A program made the translations under genes and the position numbers. Shown here one piece after another: positions 33,643 to 42,364 of a DNA stretch of 64,000 bases. The notes beneath the pieces were generated by a model. That model saw only the letters and a program-made list of their open reading frames with translations. It made no database searches and was not told the DNA's origin. The first letter of the stretch is position 1; each line of letters opens with the position of its first letter. The DNA comes from JBEPTX01 sp041691795 (GTDB lineage Bacteria; Patescibacteriota; Saccharimonadia; Saccharimonadales; Saccharimonadaceae). The stretch lies in the NCBI GenBank assembly GCA_041691795.1, contig JBEPTX010000001.1, positions 248,001-312,000 of the forward strand, in the 5' to 3' direction.

Positions 33643-33867
33643 TTATGAACTTTCGTGCTTGCTGCCGTAGCCAGCACGTCCATAGCCACTTTTTCTGGTA
33701 ACCTTGGTCGAAACTCCGCCAACAGTGTTCATAGCACTCATGGTTCTAATAAGTGCTGCGATACCTGTCAAAGAGACGATCCCCACGATGACATGTTTCA
33801 AAAAGTCCTTGCGGTCCATCTTTTTTGTCAGCAGCGTATCAAATTCTTGCTTGAAGACCATTGCCAC
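33643..33867 (-). CDS. Small exported-type protein with DRKDFL leader (paralogue)
   Basis: 74 residues. It shares with the 31105 protein the leader KKMDRKDFLKH, a following hydrophobic helix (VIVGIVSLTGIAALI) and a Gly/Tyr tail (KSGYGRAGYG). It is convergent with the kinase gene (5 bp apart). The two paralogues flank the tat genes, supporting but not proving Tat-linked export. Confidence 0.65.
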   Translation of the reverse strand: MAMVFKQEFDTLLTKKMDRKDFLKHVIVGIVSLTGIAALIRTMSAMNTVGGVSTKVTRKSGYGRAGYGSKHESS

Positions 33868-33970
33868 AGTTCACAACTCCTCAACGCCAGCAGCTAGCAT
33901 AGCATTTATCTCTCAATTTATAACAACTGTTCCTAGAATATAGTGTTTATGGCTTGGTGACAAGCTTGAT

Positions 33971-35113
33971 TTAAACCGATTTTCGCGTTTTACGATACTG
34001 TTTGGTCACCCCAAATCGACGATCAAAAATATCGCCGCCCCAGAACCCAAGTGTCAGTGCAACAGCCAATAGGTAAAGTGGCACGGGTGCTTCAAACCAC
34101 GAAATGTGCGAAATGGAATTCTTGATTGCCCCTAGTAACGATTGTGATTCACCCGTCACTGATGTGGCCGTTTGGACAAAAGCATCATTGCCGTCTTTGT
34201 CTTTCAGTTTGATAGTGATCACATAATGACCCGATTGGGCATATTTAAATGTCACCGATTTATAGCCCGCAGTTGCCAAACTCACCAGAGTATTAGGAGT
34301 TTTGCCGCCATCGCCCCAATTGATATCAAGTGCATATGGTGGTGCGCCGCCCCATATCATAATCCCTAAGGTATATTCTGTATTTGCTTGAAATAAACGC
34401 GGAACACAGACAACCGCAACCTTGGGCATACCACCAAGTGGCAGTGCTGCTGTATGCTCATTACAGGCAGCTGGCGCATCACCCATCGCTGGAATATAGG
34501 ATGGATTCGCAGGAAGTGCCGGAGCGGGTGGCTGAGGAGTCGGTGTTGATGTACCACTACTCGGTTGCTGTGGAGTCGCACTCGACGTAACGTTCAGTGT
34601 GATTGTGACAGTCGGCGTATCAGGGCCTGTTTGGTTGAGACTATCGTAATTTTTAGCAGACAGAACATTTTGACCCAGGCTCAGCTGAACAGATAATGTG
34701 AAAATCCCGGCAGATGTACACATCGTCGAGCCAACCGTTGAATCATTACTGGCCACGACAACAAACGTATCGGCCTCACACGTTCCATCTATTGCAATGA
34801 TCGTCTGATCCGTAAATATCGCCCCGTTTTGTGGTGATGTTATTGTTGCGCCATTGGTTGGTGGCGGGCCTGGAATAATGCCGCTAACAACGACGTTATG
34901 ATTGACCGTCTGATCCGCCCGTGCGATGTCTTGACTGACATAGACGAAAAACCCGACAACCACCAGGATACCGACCAGCGCAACATGCGATGTGTGTCGA
35001 TGAGGAAGGAGCTTGCCCGTGTGCCTATGAGCCGCCAAACGAAAATGACGCAGTTTTGATACGCTGACATGGTCTGGCTTATTTCTTTTTTGTGGTTTTT
35101 GTTTGGTTGTCAT
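33971..35113 (-). CDS. Secreted Ig/PKD-domain protein with two membrane anchors
   Basis: 380 residues. A basic cytoplasmic N-terminus and a membrane helix (about 43-62) precede an Ig-like domain (GATITSPQNGAIF ... IDGTCEAD), a Pro/Thr linker, and a PKD-like domain with INWGDGGKTPNTL and GHYVITIKLKDKDGN. A membrane helix and basic tail close the protein. Four Cys may form disulfides. Last gene of a three-gene overlapping operon with the DUF916 and WxL-like genes, so these probably form one surface assembly. Confidence 0.8.
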   Translation of the reverse strand: MTTKQKPQKRNKPDHVSVSKLRHFRLAAHRHTGKLLPHRHTSHVALVGILVVVGFFVYVSQDIARADQTVNHNVVVSGIIPGPPPTNGATITSPQNGAIFTDQTIIAIDGTCEADTFVVVASNDSTVGSTMCTSAGIFTLSVQLSLGQNVLSAKNYDSLNQTGPDTPTVTITLNVTSSATPQQPSSGTSTPTPQPPAPALPANPSYIPAMGDAPAACNEHTAALPLGGMPKVAVVCVPRLFQANTEYTLGIMIWGGAPPYALDINWGDGGKTPNTLVSLATAGYKSVTFKYAQSGHYVITIKLKDKDGNDAFVQTATSVTGESQSLLGAIKNSISHISWFEAPVPLYLLAVALTLGFWGGDIFDRRFGVTKQYRKTRKSV

Positions 35114-36116
35114 GTGATTGTTTGTATTTTTTGATTACGTGTCTATTATATACCTTGAACAGGCGGTGGATGATAAATCCAAGCGTGGCAAGAATCAACG
35201 CAACAACAATAAGCAGTCTATACGGAATAACCCAGAAACTTACTTGGCCAATAATCGCCTGGCCTTTCGTGCCATAGCCCATTGTCAGGTTGGCCTCATA
35301 GCGACCAATCATCCAATCTTTGTTTAGCACCGAATCGAATCGTCGAACACTATTTGGTAACACATTCGACGACTTTTCGTTCACCTGCAATGATGATACA
35401 AGTCCACCAAACATATTACGAATTTCTAAAACCCCCGTTGGTTTTACATGAACGTTACCTTCGTTGTGCAAACGTGTGACAAAAGTAATCGGGCTGCTTT
35501 CGAAAAATGAACGCTGCTTGTTATTTTGCTCTGTCGTGAGCGACGCAAGCGACATTTTTTCTGTCACTGCACCGTCAACCCGTACCAATAGCAATAGCCC
35601 AGTGCTGACATTGACCCCCACAGTCGAACTAACGATTTGTGGATCCTTGCCAGTAAAATTGACTACTCCATAGTGGCCACCTGGTTCGGCATTATTAGGA
35701 ATGGTAACACCTATGTCAATTTGGCGACTTTCTTGGCTTTTCAGTTGGAGTTGTCCAGCGGATTTGACCCAGCTAACCATCGATGCGGTCAATGGTAGAG
35801 CACCCATTTGTAGGATTCGTGGAGAACCCGTCTCGTCTTTTGGCCCAAAATCGTTCACGGTTGAGTTATATGTCAGGTCACTGTTTGTTACATTGTGCAC
35901 CCGTAGTTTCAACACATATGATTTACCGCGTTCGCCATTGAGCTCTACTACTGCGGGGCTAATTTCTAATCCGCTGGCGGCATTTGGGTCAAAGCTTTGT
36001 GGTTTGGCGGCGGCGCTCGCACGTACAGCACTGCATCCGACAACAATCATGCACAGAACAGTGAGCCCAATAATAAAATGAGTTAATGAGAATCTAGAAG
36101 TTTGCCGTTGCGCCAT
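35079..36116 (-). CDS. DUF916 (WxL-interacting) family surface protein
   Basis: 345 residues. Signal peptide 1-36, then GLEISPAVVELNGERGKSYVLKLRVHN and GGHYGVVNFTG, a DUF916-type Ig-like domain that in Firmicutes binds WxL surface proteins. A second Ig-like domain, a membrane helix (about 296-316) and a Lys-rich tail end the protein. The start codon overlaps the WxL-like gene by 23 bp; the 3' end overlaps the PKD gene by 35 bp. Confidence 0.85.
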   Translation of the reverse strand: MAQRQTSRFSLTHFIIGLTVLCMIVVGCSAVRASAAAKPQSFDPNAASGLEISPAVVELNGERGKSYVLKLRVHNVTNSDLTYNSTVNDFGPKDETGSPRILQMGALPLTASMVSWVKSAGQLQLKSQESRQIDIGVTIPNNAEPGGHYGVVNFTGKDPQIVSSTVGVNVSTGLLLLVRVDGAVTEKMSLASLTTEQNNKQRSFFESSPITFVTRLHNEGNVHVKPTGVLEIRNMFGGLVSSLQVNEKSSNVLPNSVRRFDSVLNKDWMIGRYEANLTMGYGTKGQAIIGQVSFWVIPYRLLIVVALILATLGFIIHRLFKVYNRHVIKKYKQSHDNQTKTTKKK

Positions 36117-37107
36117 ATGTCAAAACCGTCGTGTATGCGCCTGGAGGAGTTGCACCATCAATATTGGCGATATAGCTCGTTGTAAAAGTATTGCTATTCG
36201 TCGGTACCGTTGCAGCCGCAACAGTGTCACCAGATACAAATTTGAATAAGTTGGCTGTATTATAGCCGGTTGATGCAATGCCCGACCCAGTACCCGAGAC
36301 TTCCGTACCGATGGTTGGTGTTGCATTTGCCTTGAGATTAATACCAAATTGTTTGTTGTTGGTACTGGACGCAGTCGGACTGGCAAGTGCGGTAATTGCA
36401 ATAGGACCGGTAAGGGTTGAACCGGCAACATTGATTGAGTAGCCGCTCACGGCATTCGTCGATGCAGTCATTGTCGATGTGCCCGAACCTGTCGCACTCG
36501 TCGTTAGTGTCCCGAGTGGAACGGTCGCCGCTGTCAGTGTGAATGTTAACGCTTCGTCGACACTAGCAGTTACCGTGATCTGTCCAGCAGTTGAAGCTGC
36601 AACCGTACCGGTGTCAACAGCACCAGTCCAACCAGAACCAGAATAGGTTGTCATCCGCATAAAGAACGTCGAATTTGTAGCATTTGGATTCACAACGTTC
36701 GAGAAACTCACTGTCTGAATGCCAGTAGGCGCCGCAACGTTACCTGCTTTACTGAGACGAAGCGATCCAGCTGTTGCGGTACTCACCGTCCAACCTGCTG
36801 CATCACCGAGGTTCGTTGGCTGACCAGTCAATGTCGAGGAGGCGACAGAGAATCCCGGAGCAGGCGTACAAGCACCACTGGCAGTTGTACATGCTACAAA
36901 TTCTGCTGAATGCAAAACAGTGGAAGATGGGACGGTAAAGGTAAATGCATACGTTGTGCTGGCACTGGCGACTGAACTACCAAGTACAACTGAACGCGCC
37001 GTAATCTGGGCCGCTGAAACAGGACTTGGGGCAGATGCCACAACGAGAGCCAAAATGGCGAAACCATAGGCTAATCGTTTTAGTGTAAGGTTTTTGAACT
37101 GAATCAT
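36094..37107 (-). CDS. Secreted WxL-like major surface protein
   Basis: 337 residues with signal peptide (1-32). Ala/Ser/Thr-rich beta domain, two Cys (CTTASGACTP), and a C-terminal half of camelysin/WxL type: STMTASTNAVSGYSINV ... ANIDGATPPGAYTTVLTYGATANF is the end-strand pattern. Strict WxL motifs are not present. There is no anchor; surface attachment would come through the DUF916 protein downstream. First gene of the operon. Confidence 0.7.
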   Translation of the reverse strand: MIQFKNLTLKRLAYGFAILALVVASAPSPVSAAQITARSVVLGSSVASASTTYAFTFTVPSSTVLHSAEFVACTTASGACTPAPGFSVASSTLTGQPTNLGDAAGWTVSTATAGSLRLSKAGNVAAPTGIQTVSFSNVVNPNATNSTFFMRMTTYSGSGWTGAVDTGTVAASTAGQITVTASVDEALTFTLTAATVPLGTLTTSATGSGTSTMTASTNAVSGYSINVAGSTLTGPIAITALASPTASSTNNKQFGINLKANATPTIGTEVSGTGSGIASTGYNTANLFKFVSGDTVAAATVPTNSNTFTTSYIANIDGATPPGAYTTVLTYGATANF

Positions 37108-37173
37108 TCGTTTTTACTATCTGTTCTCGTGTCGTAACGTCAGGTTATATCTGCATGCTATAATATCATAAGC

Positions 37174-37719
37174 GTGAAGAAATTAACATTTATGCCAATC
37201 TTGACCCTAGTAACGGTGGTTGCAATTATTAACTCTGCGACCTGCCTTGCCTCGCCATATGGCGCAGGGAAATATGGGGAAAACGTGCCATATGGTAGTC
37301 AAACTGCCCTTTCGATTGCCACAAATGGTAACGTTTTGATTCCTATTACCCCATCAGATCCTGGGACACTTGCAACAGGGACAAGCATCGTGACCGTCAC
37401 GTCGACAGATGTTGTCGGCTACAAACTATACCTACGAGCACTCACCGCCACTACAATGAATAACTTAGGGGCGACATTATCTGCATCGGCCAATGGATCA
37501 CCGGCTGCCCTCGCCACCAATACGTGGGGCTACAACACTGATGGATCGTCAAATTTCGTCGGTCCTTCCCTCAGTGATACATTAATTCGTTCCGTCAGCG
37601 GACCCGTATCAACCGGCGATAGTACGACGTTTACCTATGGCGTCAAAATTGACTTAGCAAAACCCGCAGGAAACTACAGCGCAACGGTCCTTTATACGGC
37701 AGCTCCCCAGACAAATTAG
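37174..37719 (+). CDS. Small secreted WxL-like protein with YG motif
   Basis: 181 residues from GTG at 37174 (TATAAT at 37159-37164). A signal peptide (1-26) is followed by the motif SPYGAGKYG, then a beta domain with LATGTSIVTVTSTDVVGYKLYL, TWGYNTDGS and a C-terminal AGNYSATVLYTA, similar to the end of the 36094 protein. No anchor. It converges on the second DUF916 gene with a 4-bp overlap, so the two are likely partners. Confidence 0.75.
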   Translation: MKKLTFMPILTLVTVVAIINSATCLASPYGAGKYGENVPYGSQTALSIATNGNVLIPITPSDPGTLATGTSIVTVTSTDVVGYKLYLRALTATTMNNLGATLSASANGSPAALATNTWGYNTDGSSNFVGPSLSDTLIRSVSGPVSTGDSTTFTYGVKIDLAKPAGNYSATVLYTAAPQTN

Positions 37720-38618
37720 TGCTTGCGTAGCGAACGAATGTAATAAATAAGTATGATAGCGAGCGAAATGATGATAATGAGCGCAACGATAGACCACGCC
37801 GGAATAAACAGCAAATAGCGCGTTTGATGAGTCAAAGGCGTATCGCCGAGCCCGATCGTAAACACAGTCTTATACACCCCAGGCAGACGAGGCGTCGGCA
37901 ATACATCTGTTACGGCGCGCACGGAGCCTGGAAGAATGAGCGCATCCCCCGATAGTGAGGCTGCGATTCCCCCGCCAATCAAATGGTGCATTTCAACAGA
38001 ATATCGGCTGCGAAAGTGCGTCGAGCCACTATTTTGTATCGCCATACTCCATAAGTCTTTTGCCCCAATCGCCCACGGCGACGTAAGTGATATGAGTTTA
38101 CCAACCCTGGTGACGTTGCCAGTAACCGTCAAATACACAAGCGACCCAATGCGCTGGCGTGACTGAACTGACCCGTCACCTACCGTTGTGTCGGTGCTAG
38201 CAAATAAACTTATATAGCGTCCGCCCGGCTCGGCCGTCAGTGGAACACCAATTTTATAAGCAATCTGTTGGCTTTTGCCGGGCGCTAATTGCACTTCGTC
38301 ACTTGCAAATGTCACCCATTTTGCCGTGTCCGATTCTGCCGTAAATGCGTAGTCATATTGTTGGTTTATAACACTAAACTTTTCCGCACTCATGTGGACT
38401 GTTATGGCTTTATTGGAATGGTTAACGACCTTCAACGAATGCTCAAGCAATGTTCCTGGTGTAATATCTAGCTCAGCTCGTATTGGTGAAAGTGTCAGGC
38501 CTCTGGTTGGGACTGTCCCGTCGTCCACAGCGGCTGCCATTTGAACCAACACGAAAAATGCGACAAACATACACACGAATGCCCCGAGAGTTTGAATGAA
38601 TGCTTTATTGGTTATCAT
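37716..38618 (-). CDS. DUF916-type surface protein (second copy)
   Basis: 300 residues: signal peptide (1-29), RGLTLSPIRAELDITPG with strands up to GGRYISLFAS, a second Ig-like domain, one membrane helix (about 273-293) and a basic end. It is related in design to the 35079 protein, so a second WxL-type assembly is likely. Its own partner is probably the 37174 protein. Confidence 0.8.
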   Translation of the reverse strand: MITNKAFIQTLGAFVCMFVAFFVLVQMAAAVDDGTVPTRGLTLSPIRAELDITPGTLLEHSLKVVNHSNKAITVHMSAEKFSVINQQYDYAFTAESDTAKWVTFASDEVQLAPGKSQQIAYKIGVPLTAEPGGRYISLFASTDTTVGDGSVQSRQRIGSLVYLTVTGNVTRVGKLISLTSPWAIGAKDLWSMAIQNSGSTHFRSRYSVEMHHLIGGGIAASLSGDALILPGSVRAVTDVLPTPRLPGVYKTVFTIGLGDTPLTHQTRYLLFIPAWSIVALIIIISLAIILIYYIRSLRKH

Positions 38619-38668
38619 TAAAAATATCTAAATTAAAACTACGCTTACTATAGTTGCTCCTGGAGAGC

Positions 38669-39997
38669 CTAGTAATCACTTTCGACATATATTCTGTTAA
38701 GGCCAAGCTGAGTTGCCGTAGCTGCCGTTAATGCGGCATTACTCGCGAGAGCTCCGGCAGTCAATCCCGTTGTTGCTACCGGCAGGTCAATTGTAACCGA
38801 TGAGTTAATAATATCCGTGCCCAAGTTCAAATCGACTAACCTAAAGTAGACTGTCGAATCGTTTGGCCTACAATACACATAGGTATCATATCCTTGGTTA
38901 TTTGCAAGACTAGGCTGACCGGCAATAGTTTCTTTTGTAGCAGTTCCACTGGCATCATTATGCATAAATGTAATTGCACTATCTGCTGCGTCGATACCAA
39001 ACCCGACGATGTTCAGCGATGCTGACGGATCAGCGGAGACGACAGTTGTCGCAGTATGCATGCCAACAAATAGCCTTGATCCCGCTGTCCATACATCGAG
39101 TCCGAACCTTGCGAAAAAAAAGAAACCGCCCGTACCTGAGATTGATCCTCTAAAATACATTGCTTCGGTATTTCGCTGTCCAAGCACTTGGTTCGCTGTC
39201 GTAATGACATTTGCCCACCTCGCACGTTTAATCCCTGTGTATTTATTGATAAACGTTGGAAGAGCGGTAGTGTACGTACCCGCACCAGCGCCTGCAGTCC
39301 CCAGCCACACTCCTGCGGTCGCCGTCGTAGGGTTCCACATAGTAATGTTATTACCAAAAAATGCAGGTTGAAAAGGTGTATCAATACCAGCTGGACCAAC
39401 CCATTTTGGCAACATCCTGCCAGAGATATTTTTCGTGTATAGTCTTAACACACCGGTTGAGGTCGCAGATGGTTCTGTTGTAATACCTGCAATCAACACA
39501 CTCGAGTTAGAGCCAGCCAAGCTAAGTTCTTTAGCTGTCACATCCCACGTCAGGCCCGTATCTGCGCCCAGGGCTCCGTTATCATTGAACTGCACTTGTT
39601 TATCGGAACCCGCCGCTGATTGATTGCCCTTGATCGCACCGTTGACTGCATAATATACCCAGCCAGCCGTATCTATATACTGCATTGTTTCCCCAGCCAG
39701 TAACGTGACTGATGGAGTAAGGTAATACTCAGTGCCCGAAATATCCTTTTTCACGCGTACAGTATTTGAGCTAGATCCGTGACGGTTTGATATTGTAATA
39801 AGCTTGATCTGGCGTTGTGTCGAAGCAGCTGGCGCACTCACTATTAACGTCGTCGTGACAGACGTTATCTTTCCTTCCGAGGTTGAGGGCGTGAAGGTAG
39901 TTGTTGTAATATCAGCGTATGAAACAGAGTAGTCAATATCGGCCGTCGAGCTGGTTTGGAGCTCCAGTGTTTCTGTTGTAGCCTTGAGTAATATCAT
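38669..39997 (-). CDS. Tail-fibre/receptor-binding-like protein
   Basis: 442 residues, no signal peptide. The N-terminal ~120 residues are a beta domain (LLAGETMQYIDTAGWVYYAVNG). A segment with SDKQVQFNDNGALGADTGLTWD matches a motif common in phage tail and base-plate-attached proteins. The C-terminal ~250 residues look like a beta-rich receptor-binding head. It lies 9 bp after the small LP...WG-cap protein gene. Export route and partner are unknown. Confidence 0.7.
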   Translation of the reverse strand: MILLKATTETLELQTSSTADIDYSVSYADITTTTFTPSTSEGKITSVTTTLIVSAPAASTQRQIKLITISNRHGSSSNTVRVKKDISGTEYYLTPSVTLLAGETMQYIDTAGWVYYAVNGAIKGNQSAAGSDKQVQFNDNGALGADTGLTWDVTAKELSLAGSNSSVLIAGITTEPSATSTGVLRLYTKNISGRMLPKWVGPAGIDTPFQPAFFGNNITMWNPTTATAGVWLGTAGAGAGTYTTALPTFINKYTGIKRARWANVITTANQVLGQRNTEAMYFRGSISGTGGFFFFARFGLDVWTAGSRLFVGMHTATTVVSADPSASLNIVGFGIDAADSAITFMHNDASGTATKETIAGQPSLANNQGYDTYVYCRPNDSTVYFRLVDLNLGTDIINSSVTIDLPVATTGLTAGALASNAALTAATATQLGLNRIYVESDY

Positions 39998-40006
39998 GTC
40001 AGTCTA

Positions 40007-40489
40007 TTATACCCGCATCGAGCTAATCGACATAGCTTGTTGTTGGGTCAGACCCGAACCACCGCCCGGTGCCGCCGCCCATGTCGGCAAACCACCAGAA
40101 ACGGTTAACACGTCGGTACTCGACCCTATCACCAGTCTTACGAACATGCCGCTGCTGTTACGGTAATATATATCACCCGTGGCGCCAGAGTTATCATCGT
40201 AGGTTGCGACGGTTTTGCGTGTGGTGCTAGTTGTCTGTGTAAAGAACAACTTGTCCATCAGGAACTCGATCGCGCCTGCTTCGGTTGCTGACAACAATGC
40301 GCCCGAAGTCAATTTGATAGGTGCTGTACCCGCAGTAGCCGTACCAGCCCGAACTGTGATGGCTTTATGTCCACCATTAGCTGTATTATCAAGACCTGTA
40401 TCGTAGTGTTCTTTGGACAAAAATTGATTGAGGATATCACCCCAATCACCATCGTCACCATCGACTATTGGTAGTCGTTGCTCTGCCAT
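40007..40489 (-). CDS. Small fibre-like protein with LP..DGDWGDILNQFL cap
   Basis: 160 residues. The N-terminus RLPIVDGDDGDWGDILNQFL is the same cap type as in the 28019 protein. A short shaft follows, then ATYDDNSGATGDIYYRNSSGMFVRL and a C-terminal GLTQQQAMSISSMR. No signal peptide. Together with the downstream 442-residue protein it forms a two-gene unit, perhaps a fibre and its tip. Confidence 0.65.
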   Translation of the reverse strand: MAEQRLPIVDGDDGDWGDILNQFLSKEHYDTGLDNTANGGHKAITVRAGTATAGTAPIKLTSGALLSATEAGAIEFLMDKLFFTQTTSTTRKTVATYDDNSGATGDIYYRNSSGMFVRLVIGSSTDVLTVSGGLPTWAAAPGGGSGLTQQQAMSISSMRV

Positions 40490-40580
40490 TCCCTACTTTT
40501 CTCCACTCCGCCCCGCTCCACACGTTGCTTAGCTAGCTTACTGCTAATAATCATAAGCCATAAGAGACTTTAGCGCAACG

Positions 40581-42359
40581 TTAATCCCGTTTTAACATCA
40601 CCGTAAATGCTTCTGAGGGAATGTCGACTTTGCCGAAACGTTTCATACGCTTTTTGCCTTTGGCTTGTTTGGCCAGAACCTTCTTTTTGCGACTGACATC
40701 ACCACCGTAAAGTCCCGTTGTGACATCCTTTCGGTAGGCTGATAAATCAGCACGGGCGATAAACTTGGCGCCAATAGCTGCTTGTAGTGCCACTTGGAAA
40801 TTCTGGCGCGGAATGACGTCTTTTAGTTTGTCCACAACAACACGGCCTAATGACATTGATTCACTTCGGTGCGCCATAACAGATAGTGCATCGACAATAT
40901 TGCCCGCAACGTAAAAATCAACTTTCACCAAATCTTCAACCCGATAATCATCAAGTTCGTAATTAAAGCTGCCATACCCGCTCGTCACTGATTTGAGCTG
41001 ATCGTAGAAATCCGTTAGTAGATTCGCAAGCGGTGCTTCAAAACTAATTAACGCACGCTCATCAATATAGCTGAGATTTTTTTGCTGGCCGCGTTTATTC
41101 ACAATCAATTGAATAACCGAACCAATATAATCTTTCGGCACAATAATCTCACCCTGAATCCATGGCTCACGGATTTCCTTAATCTTCGTCACCATAGGTA
41201 AATCACTGGCACTTTTAATATCCAGCTGCGTGCCGTCATTCATCATGACTTGATAATCGGTCGATGGATTTGTAACGACGAGATCAAGATTGTATTCGCG
41301 CTCTAATCGCTCACGAACAATATCCATATGCAGCAGTCCAAGGAATCCAATGCGGACACCAAAACCTAGGACTGGCGAATTCTCAGGTTCAAATTGTAGC
41401 GCCGAATCACTAAGACTGAGCTTTTCAACTGCGTCTTTTAGTTCCTGATATTCATCATTACTGACTGGGAAAAATCCAGCATATACAAATGGTTTTACGT
41501 CTTTATATCCAGGCAACATGTCGGTTGCGTGGGCACGCTTGACCGTTACAGTATCACCGACACGCGCATCACGTGTGGTTTTAAGATTGGTGACAATATA
41601 GCCAATTTCACCGCAAGCAATTTCAGGTTCACTTTTCATCATTGGCTGCAGCGACCCAACATCAAGCGCAATCCCACTTGCGGCTGTTGCTAGCATTTCA
41701 ATCGTGTCACCCTTTTTGATTGATCCATCGACAACGCGCATGTACAAAATCACACCGCGATAATCATCATAATAACTATCAAAGATAAGTGCTCTTGTTG
41801 GTTGATCGGCAGCGCCTTGTGGCGGTGCAATTCGTTCCACTACTGCATCCAAAACTTCACCAACACCCTGGCCCGTTTTAGCACTAATTTTCAAGATATC
41901 GTCATCGCTACAGCCAAGTAAATTAATGATTTCGGCACTCACCCGTGGCACATCAGCAGCGGGTAAATCAATCTTGTTCAGCACCGGAATAATCGTCAGA
42001 TCGGCAGCAAGTGCCAAGTAAACGTTGGCGAGAGTCTGCGCCTGAATACCCTGACTCGCATCAACAACCAGCACCGCACCCTCGCATGCTTCGAGCGAAC
42101 GTGATACTTCATAACTAAAATCAACATGACCTGGCGTATCAATCAAATTCAAATCATGACCAGCATGTTTCATTCGAACTGGTGCGAGTTTGATCGTAAT
42201 GCCCTTTTCGCGTTCCAAATCCATACTATCAAGTAGCTGTGATTTCATATCGCGTTTTTGCACTGTTCCGGTCATCTCCATCATACGATCAGCCAGCGTT
42301 GATTTGCCATGATCAATATGGGCGATAATACAGAAATTCCTAATCAGACTTTGATCCAT
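40581..42359 (-). CDS. lepA: Elongation factor 4 (LepA) GTPase
   Basis: Ribosome-binding translational GTPase. 592 residues: G1 AHIDHGKSTL, G2 region KGITIK, DTPGHVDF, NKIDLP, then LepA-specific domains incl. the C-terminal domain (SYIDERALISFEAPLANLLTDFYDQLKSVT) and RKKKVLAKQAKGKKRMK. Full length. It is 5 nt downstream of murJ in the same direction. Confidence 0.98.
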   Translation of the reverse strand: MDQSLIRNFCIIAHIDHGKSTLADRMMEMTGTVQKRDMKSQLLDSMDLEREKGITIKLAPVRMKHAGHDLNLIDTPGHVDFSYEVSRSLEACEGAVLVVDASQGIQAQTLANVYLALAADLTIIPVLNKIDLPAADVPRVSAEIINLLGCSDDDILKISAKTGQGVGEVLDAVVERIAPPQGAADQPTRALIFDSYYDDYRGVILYMRVVDGSIKKGDTIEMLATAASGIALDVGSLQPMMKSEPEIACGEIGYIVTNLKTTRDARVGDTVTVKRAHATDMLPGYKDVKPFVYAGFFPVSNDEYQELKDAVEKLSLSDSALQFEPENSPVLGFGVRIGFLGLLHMDIVRERLEREYNLDLVVTNPSTDYQVMMNDGTQLDIKSASDLPMVTKIKEIREPWIQGEIIVPKDYIGSVIQLIVNKRGQQKNLSYIDERALISFEAPLANLLTDFYDQLKSVTSGYGSFNYELDDYRVEDLVKVDFYVAGNIVDALSVMAHRSESMSLGRVVVDKLKDVIPRQNFQVALQAAIGAKFIARADLSAYRKDVTTGLYGGDVSRKKKVLAKQAKGKKRMKRFGKVDIPSEAFTVMLKRD

Positions 42360-42364
42360 AATAA

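Noticed and set aside
38669..40489. The two fibre-like genes as one frameshifted gene
   Set aside because: The first ends with a natural C-terminus (GLTQQQAMSISS) and the second starts with its own domain; 9 bp separate them.
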